A stretch of 20,682 bases of DNA from Deltaproteobacteria bacterium (GTDB taxonomy: Bacteria; Desulfobacterota; Desulfobacteria; Desulfobacterales; B30-G6). The notes under the pieces are model-generated. The model was not told where the DNA came from and made no database searches. It worked only from the letters and a program-made list of their open reading frames with translations. Location: contig QMMS01000044.1 in the NCBI GenBank assembly GCA_003647375.1, forward strand, positions 1 to 20,682. The letters run 5' to 3'. Position 1 is the stretch's first letter. Each line of letters starts with the position of its first letter. The translations under genes were made by a program, and so were the position numbers. Positions 1 to 6,455 of the stretch are shown here, one piece after another.

Positions 1-457
1 AATCTTTGGGCAGTTTGAACTTCCACTTTCTGGCCCACACCAACCCACCGTAAACCAGATTGGATGCCAACCCATAATCGCAGGCAACCATATCACCTCC
101 CTGCATACCCTCTAAAAATTTGTGCTCCTTTATCTCGTCTTCGTTTACCCCATAGTCCCCCATGACATCTTTTAGACCAACTCCCAGCACGTCCACCAGA
201 AAACCGGAATACACACACCCGATTGGCGCCGATCTCATGACTATGACAATGGCCACGCCAAATTCCTGCCAGTCTTCATTGATCAGGCACGCCACCAGGG
301 GATGCCGATGGTTCAGGGCCTCTCGAAGAGCCGGGTCCTGACGCAAAATCTTGGGTATGCCTTGGCGCTTGGATTTGCCCTGCTTTTTTTTCCTGGCTCG
401 CCTTTCGTCTGCTTTCTGCTTCTTTGTTTTTGCCAACGGTATTTTCCTTTTAAACAT
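1..457 (-). CDS. Uncharacterised protein, 3' end cut by the window
   Basis: This reading frame starts at an ATG complementary to 455-457 and stays open to base 1, giving about 152 visible residues. The first 35 residues are very basic (many Lys, Arg and Gln). A compact region follows with HPLVACLINEDWQEFG, a hydrophobic strand (AIVIV) and GFLVDVLGVGLKDVMGDYG, and later a tail NLVYGGLVWARKWKFKLPKD. From memory this resembles a family of hypothetical bacterial proteins with a conserved 'FLVDLyclGVKDa' block and an 'iiYGAidyA..lGFkPhkDF' block. No function is known to me. The ATG has no strong Shine-Dalgarno sequence, so the start is tentative. It lies next to a decayed region and could itself be damaged beyond the window. 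Confidence 0.6.
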   Translation of the reverse strand, partial: MFKRKIPLAKTKKQKADERRARKKKQGKSKRQGIPKILRQDPALREALNHRHPLVACLINEDWQEFGVAIVIVMRSAPIGCVYSGFLVDVLGVGLKDVMGDYGVNEDEIKEHKFLEGMQGGDMVACDYGLASNLVYGGLVWARKWKFKLPKD

Positions 458-476
458 CGTTACGAGGCACTATTAA

Positions 477-579
477 CAGGGCTGAAGCCCTGGGCTACAT
501 TAACAACACCCTATTTGTTAGAGGTTTTCAGTTTAATAATTTCTTCATACACTCCTGTAGTGCAGGGTTTTAACCCTGC
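477..579. repeat. REP-like pair of GC hairpins
   Basis: There are two perfect short palindromes about 70 bp apart: CAGGGC-tgaa-GCCCTG at 477-492 and GCAGGGTT-tt-AACCCTGC at 562-579. Both sit in the flanking context 'gggctaca'/'tgtagtgcaggg', so the outer sequences are also roughly inverted. This layout resembles the paired REP (BIME) elements of other bacteria. It lies just upstream of the gene at 1-457. A second pair of a different subtype is at 3554-3635. Confidence 0.55.
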
Positions 580-615
580 CGGGGCAGTCCGATAAGTTTT
601 GGCGGACATCATTTA

Positions 616-714
616 TTAAGCATATAAAGTAACTCTTAAAGATTCGCCTCTTAGTTCAAAGGCGGGCTCTTTGCCATTATGCTCGATCATGCCGCGGATG
701 ATTTTACGTGATAG
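616..714 (-). pseudogene. C-terminal fragment of an AlbA_2/RecG-like ATP-binding protein
   Basis: The minus strand encodes about 32 residues ending in a stop at 616-618, including RGMIEHNGKEPAFELRGESL followed by RVTLYA. The 'EHNG.EP.FEL' and 'RVTLY' pattern is typical of the C-terminal region of AlbA_2-type (schlafen-like, often labelled RecG-like) ATP-binding proteins. There is no start codon, and stop codons lie upstream in frame, so this is a remnant. It sits directly after the PLD-like fragment at 733-873, which suggests deletion or recombination joined pieces of two genes. Confidence 0.4.
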
Positions 715-732
715 CTATATCTCGATAAACGT

Positions 733-873
733 TTAACGCTGCCATACGGAAACCTCCAGCATGGAAGAACGAAAGTATCCGGCAATACGATCGTAGGAAA
801 CAGCGCCTTTCAATCGATCGTTTATAAAGGATGTATCAAGTTTTTGGAGGCGTGATGAAAAACGCCTTATCAT
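733..873 (-). pseudogene. N-terminal fragment of a PLD-like helicase-type protein
   Basis: This is a 46-codon frame on the minus strand. Its ATG (871-873) overlaps the stop of the upstream frame in an ATGA arrangement, implying former translational coupling. It contains LDTSFINDRL, then VSYDRIAGYFRSSMLEV. The 'YDRiaGYFsSs.lev' motif is characteristic of the phospholipase-D-like N-terminal domain of large SNF2/DEAD-type helicases found in defence and accessory islands. The frame stops right after this motif, so nearly all of the expected protein is missing. The family call rests on a short motif. Confidence 0.5.
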
Positions 874-1283
874 GATTCTTTCTCCCTATTTTTTCCCAAC
901 CACTTTCTGCCTTTGCTGGTAAGTATATATTTTTGCAAACGGCTTTTAGGTTTATCAGGGATTGTCATCTCAATCCAGCCACCTTTAATGGCCGGTAAAA
1001 TATAAGCTTTCCTGAAATGATCTGCATTACGGAATCCAAGTTTTTCCTGCAATATTCGTCTGTTAACCGGTTGCGAACAGAATGGAAGAAGCTTTACGAC
1101 TTCTATGGTGACTTCCATGGTGACTTGCGGGGTATCAACTTCTGATATTGGGAAAAATGTAACCACAACTGATCCCGCCCGTTCCTCCCATTCAGGAATC
1201 GGGTTGCCATTGTCTTCACACCAGCTTATAATATTCGAGGTTTTCACTTTCACCCTGTTTAACAAGCAGGATGAGTTTATCAA
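870..1283 (-). pseudogene. Truncated AlbA_2/RecG-like protein, C-terminal part with winged helix
   Basis: A 137-residue frame whose content matches only the end of a larger protein. It has SNIISWCEDNGNPIPEWEER followed by VVVTFFP, then a VT.EVT.EV linker, then a winged-helix segment containing LQEKLGFRNADHFRKAYILP. It ends with EMTIPDKPKSRLQKYILT and a basic tail. In AlbA_2/RecG-like ATP-binding proteins, and some Fic proteins, this region follows a domain of several hundred residues that is absent here. The first residues show no convincing start signal. It may still be expressed as a small DNA-binding protein, but decay is more likely. The stop overlaps the ATG of the PLD-like fragment, so the ancestral genes formed an operon. 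Confidence 0.6.
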
Positions 1284-1429
1284 GTTTCATTGAAAAAAAT
1301 ACCTTCTTGATCATTTTATAAACGCTTGATTCTTACAGCCTGCCTCCATGGTCGTTTTCAACTGCTCCGGCAAAACGCAGGGCTGCATCGGCGTCTTTTT
1401 CCCAATGGGTCATATGGGGAATATGATTC

Positions 1430-1482
1430 AATTTCGACAAACAATGGTTGCTTTGTCGAAATTTTCACTAAACTTCGACAAA
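1430..1482. promoter_or_regulatory. Operator-like TTTCGACAAA repeats
   Basis: A perfect 12-bp inverted repeat, AATTTCGACAAA (1430-1441) and TTTGTCGAAATT (1452-1463), is separated by 10 bp. A third half-site, TTCGACAAA, lies at 1474-1482 in the same orientation as the first. Such spaced dyads plus a half-site are typical of repressor operators. The site lies upstream, on the minus strand, of the truncated gene at 870-1283. Confidence 0.4.
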
Positions 1483-1536
1483 CCCGTGCTCATATGTCGG
1501 TGATATTGTCATGTTACATTATGACAGCAATTCAAA

Positions 1537-1620
1537 TTGTGTAGCATATTTGAATCATCATGCAACTTAAATCGGTTTGTGGCGCATGAAAGCCACATAA
1601 CTGAATTTGTGTAGCATATT
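1537..1620. repeat. 70-bp-spaced direct repeat TTGTGTAGCATATT
   Basis: The 14-base sequence TTGTGTAGCATATT occurs at 1537-1550 and again at 1607-1620, with one extra T before it in the second copy. A separate dyad, GTCAT-N8-ATGAC, lies just before it at about 1509-1526. The whole 1284-1657 interval holds no gene I can support. The direct repeats may be regulator sites or scars of an excised or inserted element. Confidence 0.4.
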
Positions 1621-1657
1621 AAAAAGGCTAATATGTTCATAAAATCGTTGTGCTGTT

Positions 1658-2461
1658 TTATTGATATGGCCAGACCTTTTCCAGATATTCCAGGCTGTCC
1701 CACAGATTCTCCTCGGTATGGGGTTCCAGTGTGATAATGGGTGGCGCATTCCTGTTGGCATTCAGATATGCAAGAAGGGGTTGAAAATCAATGCTTCCTT
1801 TACCTATACCCATGTGATCATCCGTGAGGCCATTGTTGTCGTGCCAGTGGATCTGACGGAGGAAGGGGGCCATTTCTGCAATCCAGACCTTCAGGGATGT
1901 TTTGCTGAAGGCTGTGGCATGGCCGGTATCCAGGCAGAAGCCCACTTTTTGCCTGTCCAGGTTTTCCAGCAGCATCCTGATCTCCCGGGGATGGTGTTCG
2001 AAGACATTTTCCAGCATGAGCTGCGAACCGAGCGCCTGCAGCTCATCAGCAAGCCAGGACCATGTCTCCAAAGAGCGTTGTATCCATTCTTCCTGGTCAA
2101 ATCCATATCGTTTTGCATCATACCCCGGGTGACAGACCACGGTCAGGGGATTGAACAATGAAACCAGATCCAGCGCCTGCTGCAGGCGATGACGAGTGAG
2201 TTTTCTCACTTCAGGATCGCTGGAACCCGGGGATAGATCCATAAATGGCGCATGGAATGTGATGGTTGGATGTTGCCGCTGAAGGATTTTTGCAACATGC
2301 TGAAAATCAGCACGCGAAAACCGATCCAATGCCGTGGCATCCAGACCGATTTCCGGGTTCAATTGGTATTCGAGAAATCTATCCAGGTAATCGTCCACCA
2401 GCATGGTAAAGGGGATGTTTACCTGAACGGATTGGATGATGTGGCTGTATTTTGGGTTCAA
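1658..2461 (-). CDS. Sugar phosphate isomerase/epimerase (xylose isomerase-like TIM barrel)
   Basis: A 267-residue protein of the AP endonuclease 2/xylose isomerase-like TIM-barrel superfamily. The expected metal and catalytic ligands appear in order along the barrel: H70 (FHAPF), H111 (VCHPGYD), E151 (LENVFE), D178 and H181 (CLDTGHA), H205/H207/D208 (IHWHDNNG) and E246 (TLEPH). These bind a divalent metal in family members that isomerise or epimerise sugars and related polyols, or that act as endonuclease IV. The substrate cannot be told from sequence. Translation appears to start at TTG (2459-2461) behind an AAGGAA Shine-Dalgarno sequence. There is no signal peptide, so it should be cytoplasmic. 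It lies 143 bp downstream of the thioesterase gene on the same strand, with a hairpin repeat between them, so co-transcription is uncertain. Confidence 0.8.
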   Translation of the reverse strand: MNPKYSHIIQSVQVNIPFTMLVDDYLDRFLEYQLNPEIGLDATALDRFSRADFQHVAKILQRQHPTITFHAPFMDLSPGSSDPEVRKLTRHRLQQALDLVSLFNPLTVVCHPGYDAKRYGFDQEEWIQRSLETWSWLADELQALGSQLMLENVFEHHPREIRMLLENLDRQKVGFCLDTGHATAFSKTSLKVWIAEMAPFLRQIHWHDNNGLTDDHMGIGKGSIDFQPLLAYLNANRNAPPIITLEPHTEENLWDSLEYLEKVWPYQ

Positions 2462-2534
2462 TGTTTTTTCCTTAAATTCCCTACCTTAATGTCTTGCACG
2501 ATCGCATTTTATAAGGAAGTTGTGCTTATGCTTT

Positions 2535-2608
2535 ATAGGTTGTTTAGGCTGTAGACTGTTAGACTATTAGGCGCCTACAGCCTAACAGCCTACAGCCTAA
2601 TAGCCTAT
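2535..2608. repeat. TAGGCTGTAGACTG-type hairpin array, copy 1
   Basis: A run of 10-11-base units such as TAGGCTGTAGACTGTTAGAC is followed by its inverted counterpart GCCTACAGCCTAACAGCC, meeting at GGCGCC. Together they can form one long imperfect hairpin of about 37 bp per arm. The right edge covers the stop codon of the thioesterase gene (2605-2607). Related arrays are at 10560-10630 and 13002-13084, also at gene 3' ends, so they may act as transcription terminators. Confidence 0.65.
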
Positions 2609-3384
2609 CTACCTGGTAGTGTTTGCCAGGATGTTCTGGCCCGGATCAGTTCCCGGCCATCTGCTTCACGCAGGATGTCGTGGGCAATCTGCATTCCTTT
2701 CTCATCCTGATTGCAACACCTGGCCAGAACGATATCTCCATGGAGCGCCTCCCCCAGGAAATTGATTTCCAGTTCCGACAGGGATCGGTTGTTCTCAACC
2801 ATACCGGGAATGCATTCCAGCAGCCATTCAATATAACTGACATTGTTTACATGCTGATTGATGTCGAGATCTCGATATCTGACGCTGAATCGTCTTTCAA
2901 TTTGGGGCGTTTTCAATACGGGCAGCTTTCCGAGCGGATGATCCAGTACATGTTTTCTGTCCACGGGATTAAGCTGCCGGGCAAAAGATGTGGGCCGGAT
3001 CGGGCGACGGTTCGCCGCATCGATAATGATCCAGGCACTGATACAGGATCCAATGGTGCGGTCATTCTGGCGAATGTCAAAGTCTCTTAGGGCAAATACC
3101 CGCTGAATCCCGGAGGGCCATGTTTGAACCTGGAGTGTATCTCCCCATCCAGGATGTTGATTCATTTTGAGAAAAACTCTCGAAAGCACCCAGGTATAGT
3201 TGCCGGCAAGTAACTGAGGTACGGAAACACCCAGTTTCAGCGCATGGCTGCTGGCAGCATCCTGCAGCAGGTTGAAAATGGACGGGATTGATAATCGACC
3301 ACCGGCATTTACCTCGTAGGATCGAATGGTATAGGATCTGCGTAGAATGTTTTCCTCGATGCTGTATCCGTCTGGTTGGATCAT
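2605..3384 (-). CDS. Acyl-ACP thioesterase (FatA/FatB-like, double hotdog)
   Basis: A 259-residue protein with the two tandem hotdog folds of acyl-ACP thioesterases, which release free fatty acids from acyl carrier protein in the cytoplasm. The N-terminal half carries the family opening (YEVNAGGRLSIPSIFNLLQD) and an 'NYTWVLSRV' segment. The C-terminal half has RDLDINQHVNNVSYIEWLLE, close to the plant Fat motif. D174, N176 and H178 match the catalytic Asp/Asn/His, and E212 lies 34 residues after the His, as the catalytic Glu does in plant FatB. The residue after that Glu is Ala rather than Cys, which is reported as non-essential. Length is typical for bacterial members. The start is ATG at 3382-3384 with only a weak Shine-Dalgarno. 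The preferred chain length cannot be read from sequence. Confidence 0.88.
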   Translation of the reverse strand: MIQPDGYSIEENILRRSYTIRSYEVNAGGRLSIPSIFNLLQDAASSHALKLGVSVPQLLAGNYTWVLSRVFLKMNQHPGWGDTLQVQTWPSGIQRVFALRDFDIRQNDRTIGSCISAWIIIDAANRRPIRPTSFARQLNPVDRKHVLDHPLGKLPVLKTPQIERRFSVRYRDLDINQHVNNVSYIEWLLECIPGMVENNRSLSELEINFLGEALHGDIVLARCCNQDEKGMQIAHDILREADGRELIRARTSWQTLPGR

Positions 3385-3770
3385 ACTTATCCGTTCAAAT
3401 TTTGTTGGCTGTAAAAAAAAGTATAGATAATGCTACTTTCTCCAGTTTGGTTGGAAAAAGGGTTCAAGGATTCGAGGGGTCCAGGGTTCGAGTGATACGG
3501 TTACAGCTTATAGCTGACTGAGACTAAAAACCGGAAACCCGATTAGTAGATACCCACGGGCTTACGCCCGTGGCACTGTCTGAATGATTCTACCTATTTT
3601 AGCCTTGGCATTCATCCCCGGGCTCACGCCCGGGGTCTTCTGCTAAAATTGGATAAAATGGTTAGTACCTGTATATGAATGCACTCGTCAAACGATTTGT
3701 TCAGTCACACCCGGTTGCTCAAAAACGACTATGGCTTGATTTAACACGAGAAATAAACTATTTCAAATAG
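3385..3770. other. Intergenic region with degenerate repeats and paired hairpins
   Basis: This 386-bp gap separates two divergently oriented genes. It contains a degenerate 'ggttcaaggattcgaggggtccagggttcgag' stretch (about 3460-3495), a short 'tacagcttatagctga' segment, and the two GC hairpins listed separately at 3554-3635. I see no coding region. The promoters for both flanking genes must lie here, but I could not identify a convincing one. Confidence 0.5.
3554..3635. repeat. REP-like hairpin pair (GGGCTnACGCCC type)
   Basis: There are two perfect 8-bp stem hairpins with 4-base loops: CCACGGGC-ttac-GCCCGTGG at 3554-3573 and CCCCGGGC-tcac-GCCCGGGG at 3616-3635. The shared core GGGCTnACGCCC and the constant spacing are the hallmark of REP-type palindromes, which in many bacteria are moved by TnpA-REP (RAYT) proteins. 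No RAYT gene is present in the window. Confidence 0.65.
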
Positions 3771-6377
3771 ATGGCGAAAAATAACACTCAAACAGAAACA
3801 GTGCAGGATCGGCAGGGGACATTGGGTACCTTCTCCGGTGTCTTTACACCCAGCGTCCTCACGATTTTGGGTATTATCCTCTTTTTACGGCTCGGCTATG
3901 TGGTGGGGAATGCCGGCTTAGGAAGAGCGCTGGTTATCCTGGTTCTGGCCAACAGCATATCTATTTTGACCAGCATTTCTCTTTCCGCTATTGCCACCAA
4001 TATCAAAGTAAAAGGTGGCGGGGACTATTACCTGATTTCAAGAACCCTTGGTCCGGAATTTGGCGGTGCCCTGGGAATCGTTCTTTTCTTGGCCCAGTCG
4101 GTTTCCATCGGCTTTTACTGTATCGGCTTCGGGGAAGTTTTGGCCCAGATGCTTCCGTTATCGAATTTTGGGCCTTATGGGCCGCAGCTTGTGGCGGGTG
4201 GTGCGGTTATTTTTCTTTTTATATTCGCATGGCTGGGTGCTGACTGGGCCACACGCTTTCAGTATGTGGTCATGGGCATCCTGACTGCCGCTCTTATATC
4301 TTTTTTTTGGGGTGGCATCATGCACTGGGACGCCACAAATCTGGCGCAGAACTGGCGAGGACCCTTGGATGGGCCAGGTTTCTGGATTCTTTTTGCTATT
4401 TTCTTCCCGGCAGTGACAGGATTTACCCAAGGCATCAGCATGTCCGGCGATCTGAAAGATGCGGGAAAGAGCCTTCCGTTGGGCACGTTCCTGGCGGTGG
4501 GCATTTCCATTGTGGTCTATTTTCTAGCGGCTGTTATCTTTTCGGCATCGCTACCACAATCGGTTCTCAGAAGCGACTACACGGCCATGAAAGTCGTGGC
4601 CACATTCGGCTTCCTGGTTACAGCCGGTGTGATTGCGGCAACCCTTTCTTCTGCCATGGCATCCTTTTTAGGAGCTCCCAGGATTTTGCAATCTCTGGCT
4701 TCAGATCGTATTTTTCCTTTCCTTCTTCCCTTTGCAAAAGGAGAAGGTGCCACCAACAATCCCAGAAGAGGCGTGCTGCTGGCAAGCGGTATCGCCATCG
4801 CCACCATTGGGCTTGGTAATCTTAACGTCATTGCACCGATTGTTTCCATGTTTTTTCTGATATCCTATGGACTTCTCAACTATGCAACCTATTACGAAAC
4901 CCGTGCGGCCAGTCCTTTTTTTCGGCCACGGTTCAAATGGTATGATGGTCGTCTGAGCCTTTTAGGCGGATTGTCGTGCCTGGGTGTGATGCTGGCCATC
5001 GATATCTCAGCGGGATTAATTTCTGTTGCCGTACTTTTTTCCATCTACCAGTACCTGCATCGCACGGCCGGTCCGGCCCGATGGGCGGATGGGAAACGAT
5101 CCTATCACCTGCAACAGGTGCGGGATCACCTCCTGGCAGCAGCCGCAGAACCCGAGCACCCCAGAGATTGGCGGCCCCAGCTGCTCCTGTTTTCCGATAG
5201 ATCTGAAAAAAGAGCCCCTTTACTGACCTTGGCCGCCTGGATTACGGGAAATACCGGTCTGATTACGGTTGTTCAGGTTATTGAAGAACGTGGAGCAAAG
5301 GCAATCAAGCTGCAGAAAGAGACTGAAAAGAAGCTGGAAAAGGAAATCGCTGCTTATGAAATGGGTGCGTTCCCACTGGTGGTGTCGGCATCGAACTTTG
5401 AGCAGGGGGTCGACATGCTGGTTCAGACCGCAGGCATTGGACCTTTACACACCAATACCATCCTGTTTGGATGGCTGTCCAAGGAAACCAGCCAAAAGCC
5501 GCATATCCGGAAGACTCTATATGACAAACGATTAAAACGGGTTTTTAAACAGGGACGCAATATTATTGTACTGGATGTGAAAGAGGGTCGATGGGAAGAA
5601 ATGCTGTTGGTCCCGGAAACTGAGCGTCGAATCGATGTATGGTGGTGGGATGATGCAACCGGCCGTCTGATGTTGCTGCTGGCGCATCTGATTGCCCGGT
5701 CAAAAGATTGGGACGATGCCAGGATTCGGGTCTTGAGCGCTGAAAAGAAAACTGATGCGGTAGGACCTGTTGAGAATTTGAAGACATTTTTGGATGATGT
5801 CCGTATTGATGCTGAACCGGTGGAACTCGAAATGGTCGATGCTGGAACGGTTGAACAGCAATCAGGTGATGCATCGCTGGTCCTGATGCCACTTCAAATC
5901 AAGGGAGATCGTTCTCTGGGTCCGTTTGGTGAACCTGTTGAGAATATTATCAACCGCCTTCCTTCCGTGGCCATGGTCCTGGCAGCTGAGGACATCGACC
6001 TCGAGGCCGAACCGGAAGAAGGGAAAGCAGGTGAAATGGCGTCTGCTTTGGACCAGTTGGCAGACACAGAAAAAAAGGCCCAGAAAGCAGAAAAGGAGGT
6101 TGAAAAGGCCTCACGGTCTTTGGATGAAAACCTGGCCCAGCTTTCAGAGGTAGAAAAATCTGAAACAGAGCCTTCCAAGGTTCACAAAATGCGCAGCGAG
6201 GTGTTTGATGCGGAGGCCGCAGTCGAGAAAGCGGTCAGAAAGGCTGCCAAGGCAGAGGCCAAAATCCGGTATGCCGCCCAGGAAGCCGTAGACACCGGGG
6301 CAAAACTGCCGGATGAACTGTCACAAGATTTAGCCTCTTCAGATGACTCAAAAGGCAAATTGCCAAAACTGCCATAG
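3771..6377 (+). CDS. SLC12-like cation-chloride cotransporter homologue (APC superfamily)
   Basis: An 868-residue protein. Residues about 20-425 form a polytopic membrane domain of roughly 12 segments that opens with GTFSGVFTPSVLTILGIILF and contains GGGDYYLISRTLGPEFGGALG. That second motif closely matches the equivalent GGGAYYLISRSLGPEFGG of eukaryotic Na-K-Cl and K-Cl cotransporters. After a WADGKRSYHLQQVRDHLL junction comes a soluble domain (about 430-745) in the position of the USP-like C-terminal domain of SLC12 proteins. The last 110 residues (about 755-845) are Ala/Lys/Glu-rich and predicted coiled coil, which I do not associate with the family. Likely role: secondary transport of ions or amino acids across the inner membrane; the substrate is not determined. 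The start ATG lacks a clear Shine-Dalgarno. The ABC transporter gene follows after 78 bp. Confidence 0.82.
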   Translation: MAKNNTQTETVQDRQGTLGTFSGVFTPSVLTILGIILFLRLGYVVGNAGLGRALVILVLANSISILTSISLSAIATNIKVKGGGDYYLISRTLGPEFGGALGIVLFLAQSVSIGFYCIGFGEVLAQMLPLSNFGPYGPQLVAGGAVIFLFIFAWLGADWATRFQYVVMGILTAALISFFWGGIMHWDATNLAQNWRGPLDGPGFWILFAIFFPAVTGFTQGISMSGDLKDAGKSLPLGTFLAVGISIVVYFLAAVIFSASLPQSVLRSDYTAMKVVATFGFLVTAGVIAATLSSAMASFLGAPRILQSLASDRIFPFLLPFAKGEGATNNPRRGVLLASGIAIATIGLGNLNVIAPIVSMFFLISYGLLNYATYYETRAASPFFRPRFKWYDGRLSLLGGLSCLGVMLAIDISAGLISVAVLFSIYQYLHRTAGPARWADGKRSYHLQQVRDHLLAAAAEPEHPRDWRPQLLLFSDRSEKRAPLLTLAAWITGNTGLITVVQVIEERGAKAIKLQKETEKKLEKEIAAYEMGAFPLVVSASNFEQGVDMLVQTAGIGPLHTNTILFGWLSKETSQKPHIRKTLYDKRLKRVFKQGRNIIVLDVKEGRWEEMLLVPETERRIDVWWWDDATGRLMLLLAHLIARSKDWDDARIRVLSAEKKTDAVGPVENLKTFLDDVRIDAEPVELEMVDAGTVEQQSGDASLVLMPLQIKGDRSLGPFGEPVENIINRLPSVAMVLAAEDIDLEAEPEEGKAGEMASALDQLADTEKKAQKAEKEVEKASRSLDENLAQLSEVEKSETEPSKVHKMRSEVFDAEAAVEKAVRKAAKAEAKIRYAAQEAVDTGAKLPDELSQDLASSDDSKGKLPKLP

Positions 6378-6378
6378 C

Positions 6379-6407
6379 TTGACACCATAGTAGTACATCG
6401 TTACTTT
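6379..6407 (+). promoter_or_regulatory. Candidate sigma-70-type promoter for the ABC transporter gene
   Basis: A perfect -35 box, TTGACA (6379-6384), is followed after 17 bp by TACTTT (6402-6407), a weak -10 match. It lies about 50 bp before the start of the ABC gene at 6456 and just after the stop of the transporter gene. Confidence 0.35.
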
Positions 6408-6443
6408 AACCTATGTGAAATAACCAGTTAAAGAATCCATATG

Positions 6444-6449
6444 AAGGAG
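6444..6449 (+). promoter_or_regulatory. Shine-Dalgarno that sets the ABC gene start
   Basis: AAGGAG lies 6 bp before the ATG at 6456. An in-frame ATG at 6441 sits upstream of and next to this site, so it cannot use it. The start at 6456 is therefore preferred. Confidence 0.7.
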
Positions 6450-6455
6450 CGTGTT

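Noticed and set aside
302..595. Plus-strand frame of 97 codons
   Set aside because: It lies opposite the better-supported minus-strand gene at 1-457, runs through the hairpin pair and has a low-complexity hydrophobic composition.
1284..1430. Short minus-strand frame ending in WEKDADAALRFAGAVENDHG
   Set aside because: It reads like protein but is too short, has no clear family and no ribosome binding site, so it is at most another remnant.
1661..2161. Plus-strand frame of 166 codons
   Set aside because: It is the complement of the TIM-barrel gene, whose metal ligands are all present on the minus strand.
2535..2608. CRISPR array at the TAGGCTGTAG repeats
   Set aside because: Units are 10-11 bases, contiguous and degenerate, with an inverted half; there are no spacers and no cas genes.
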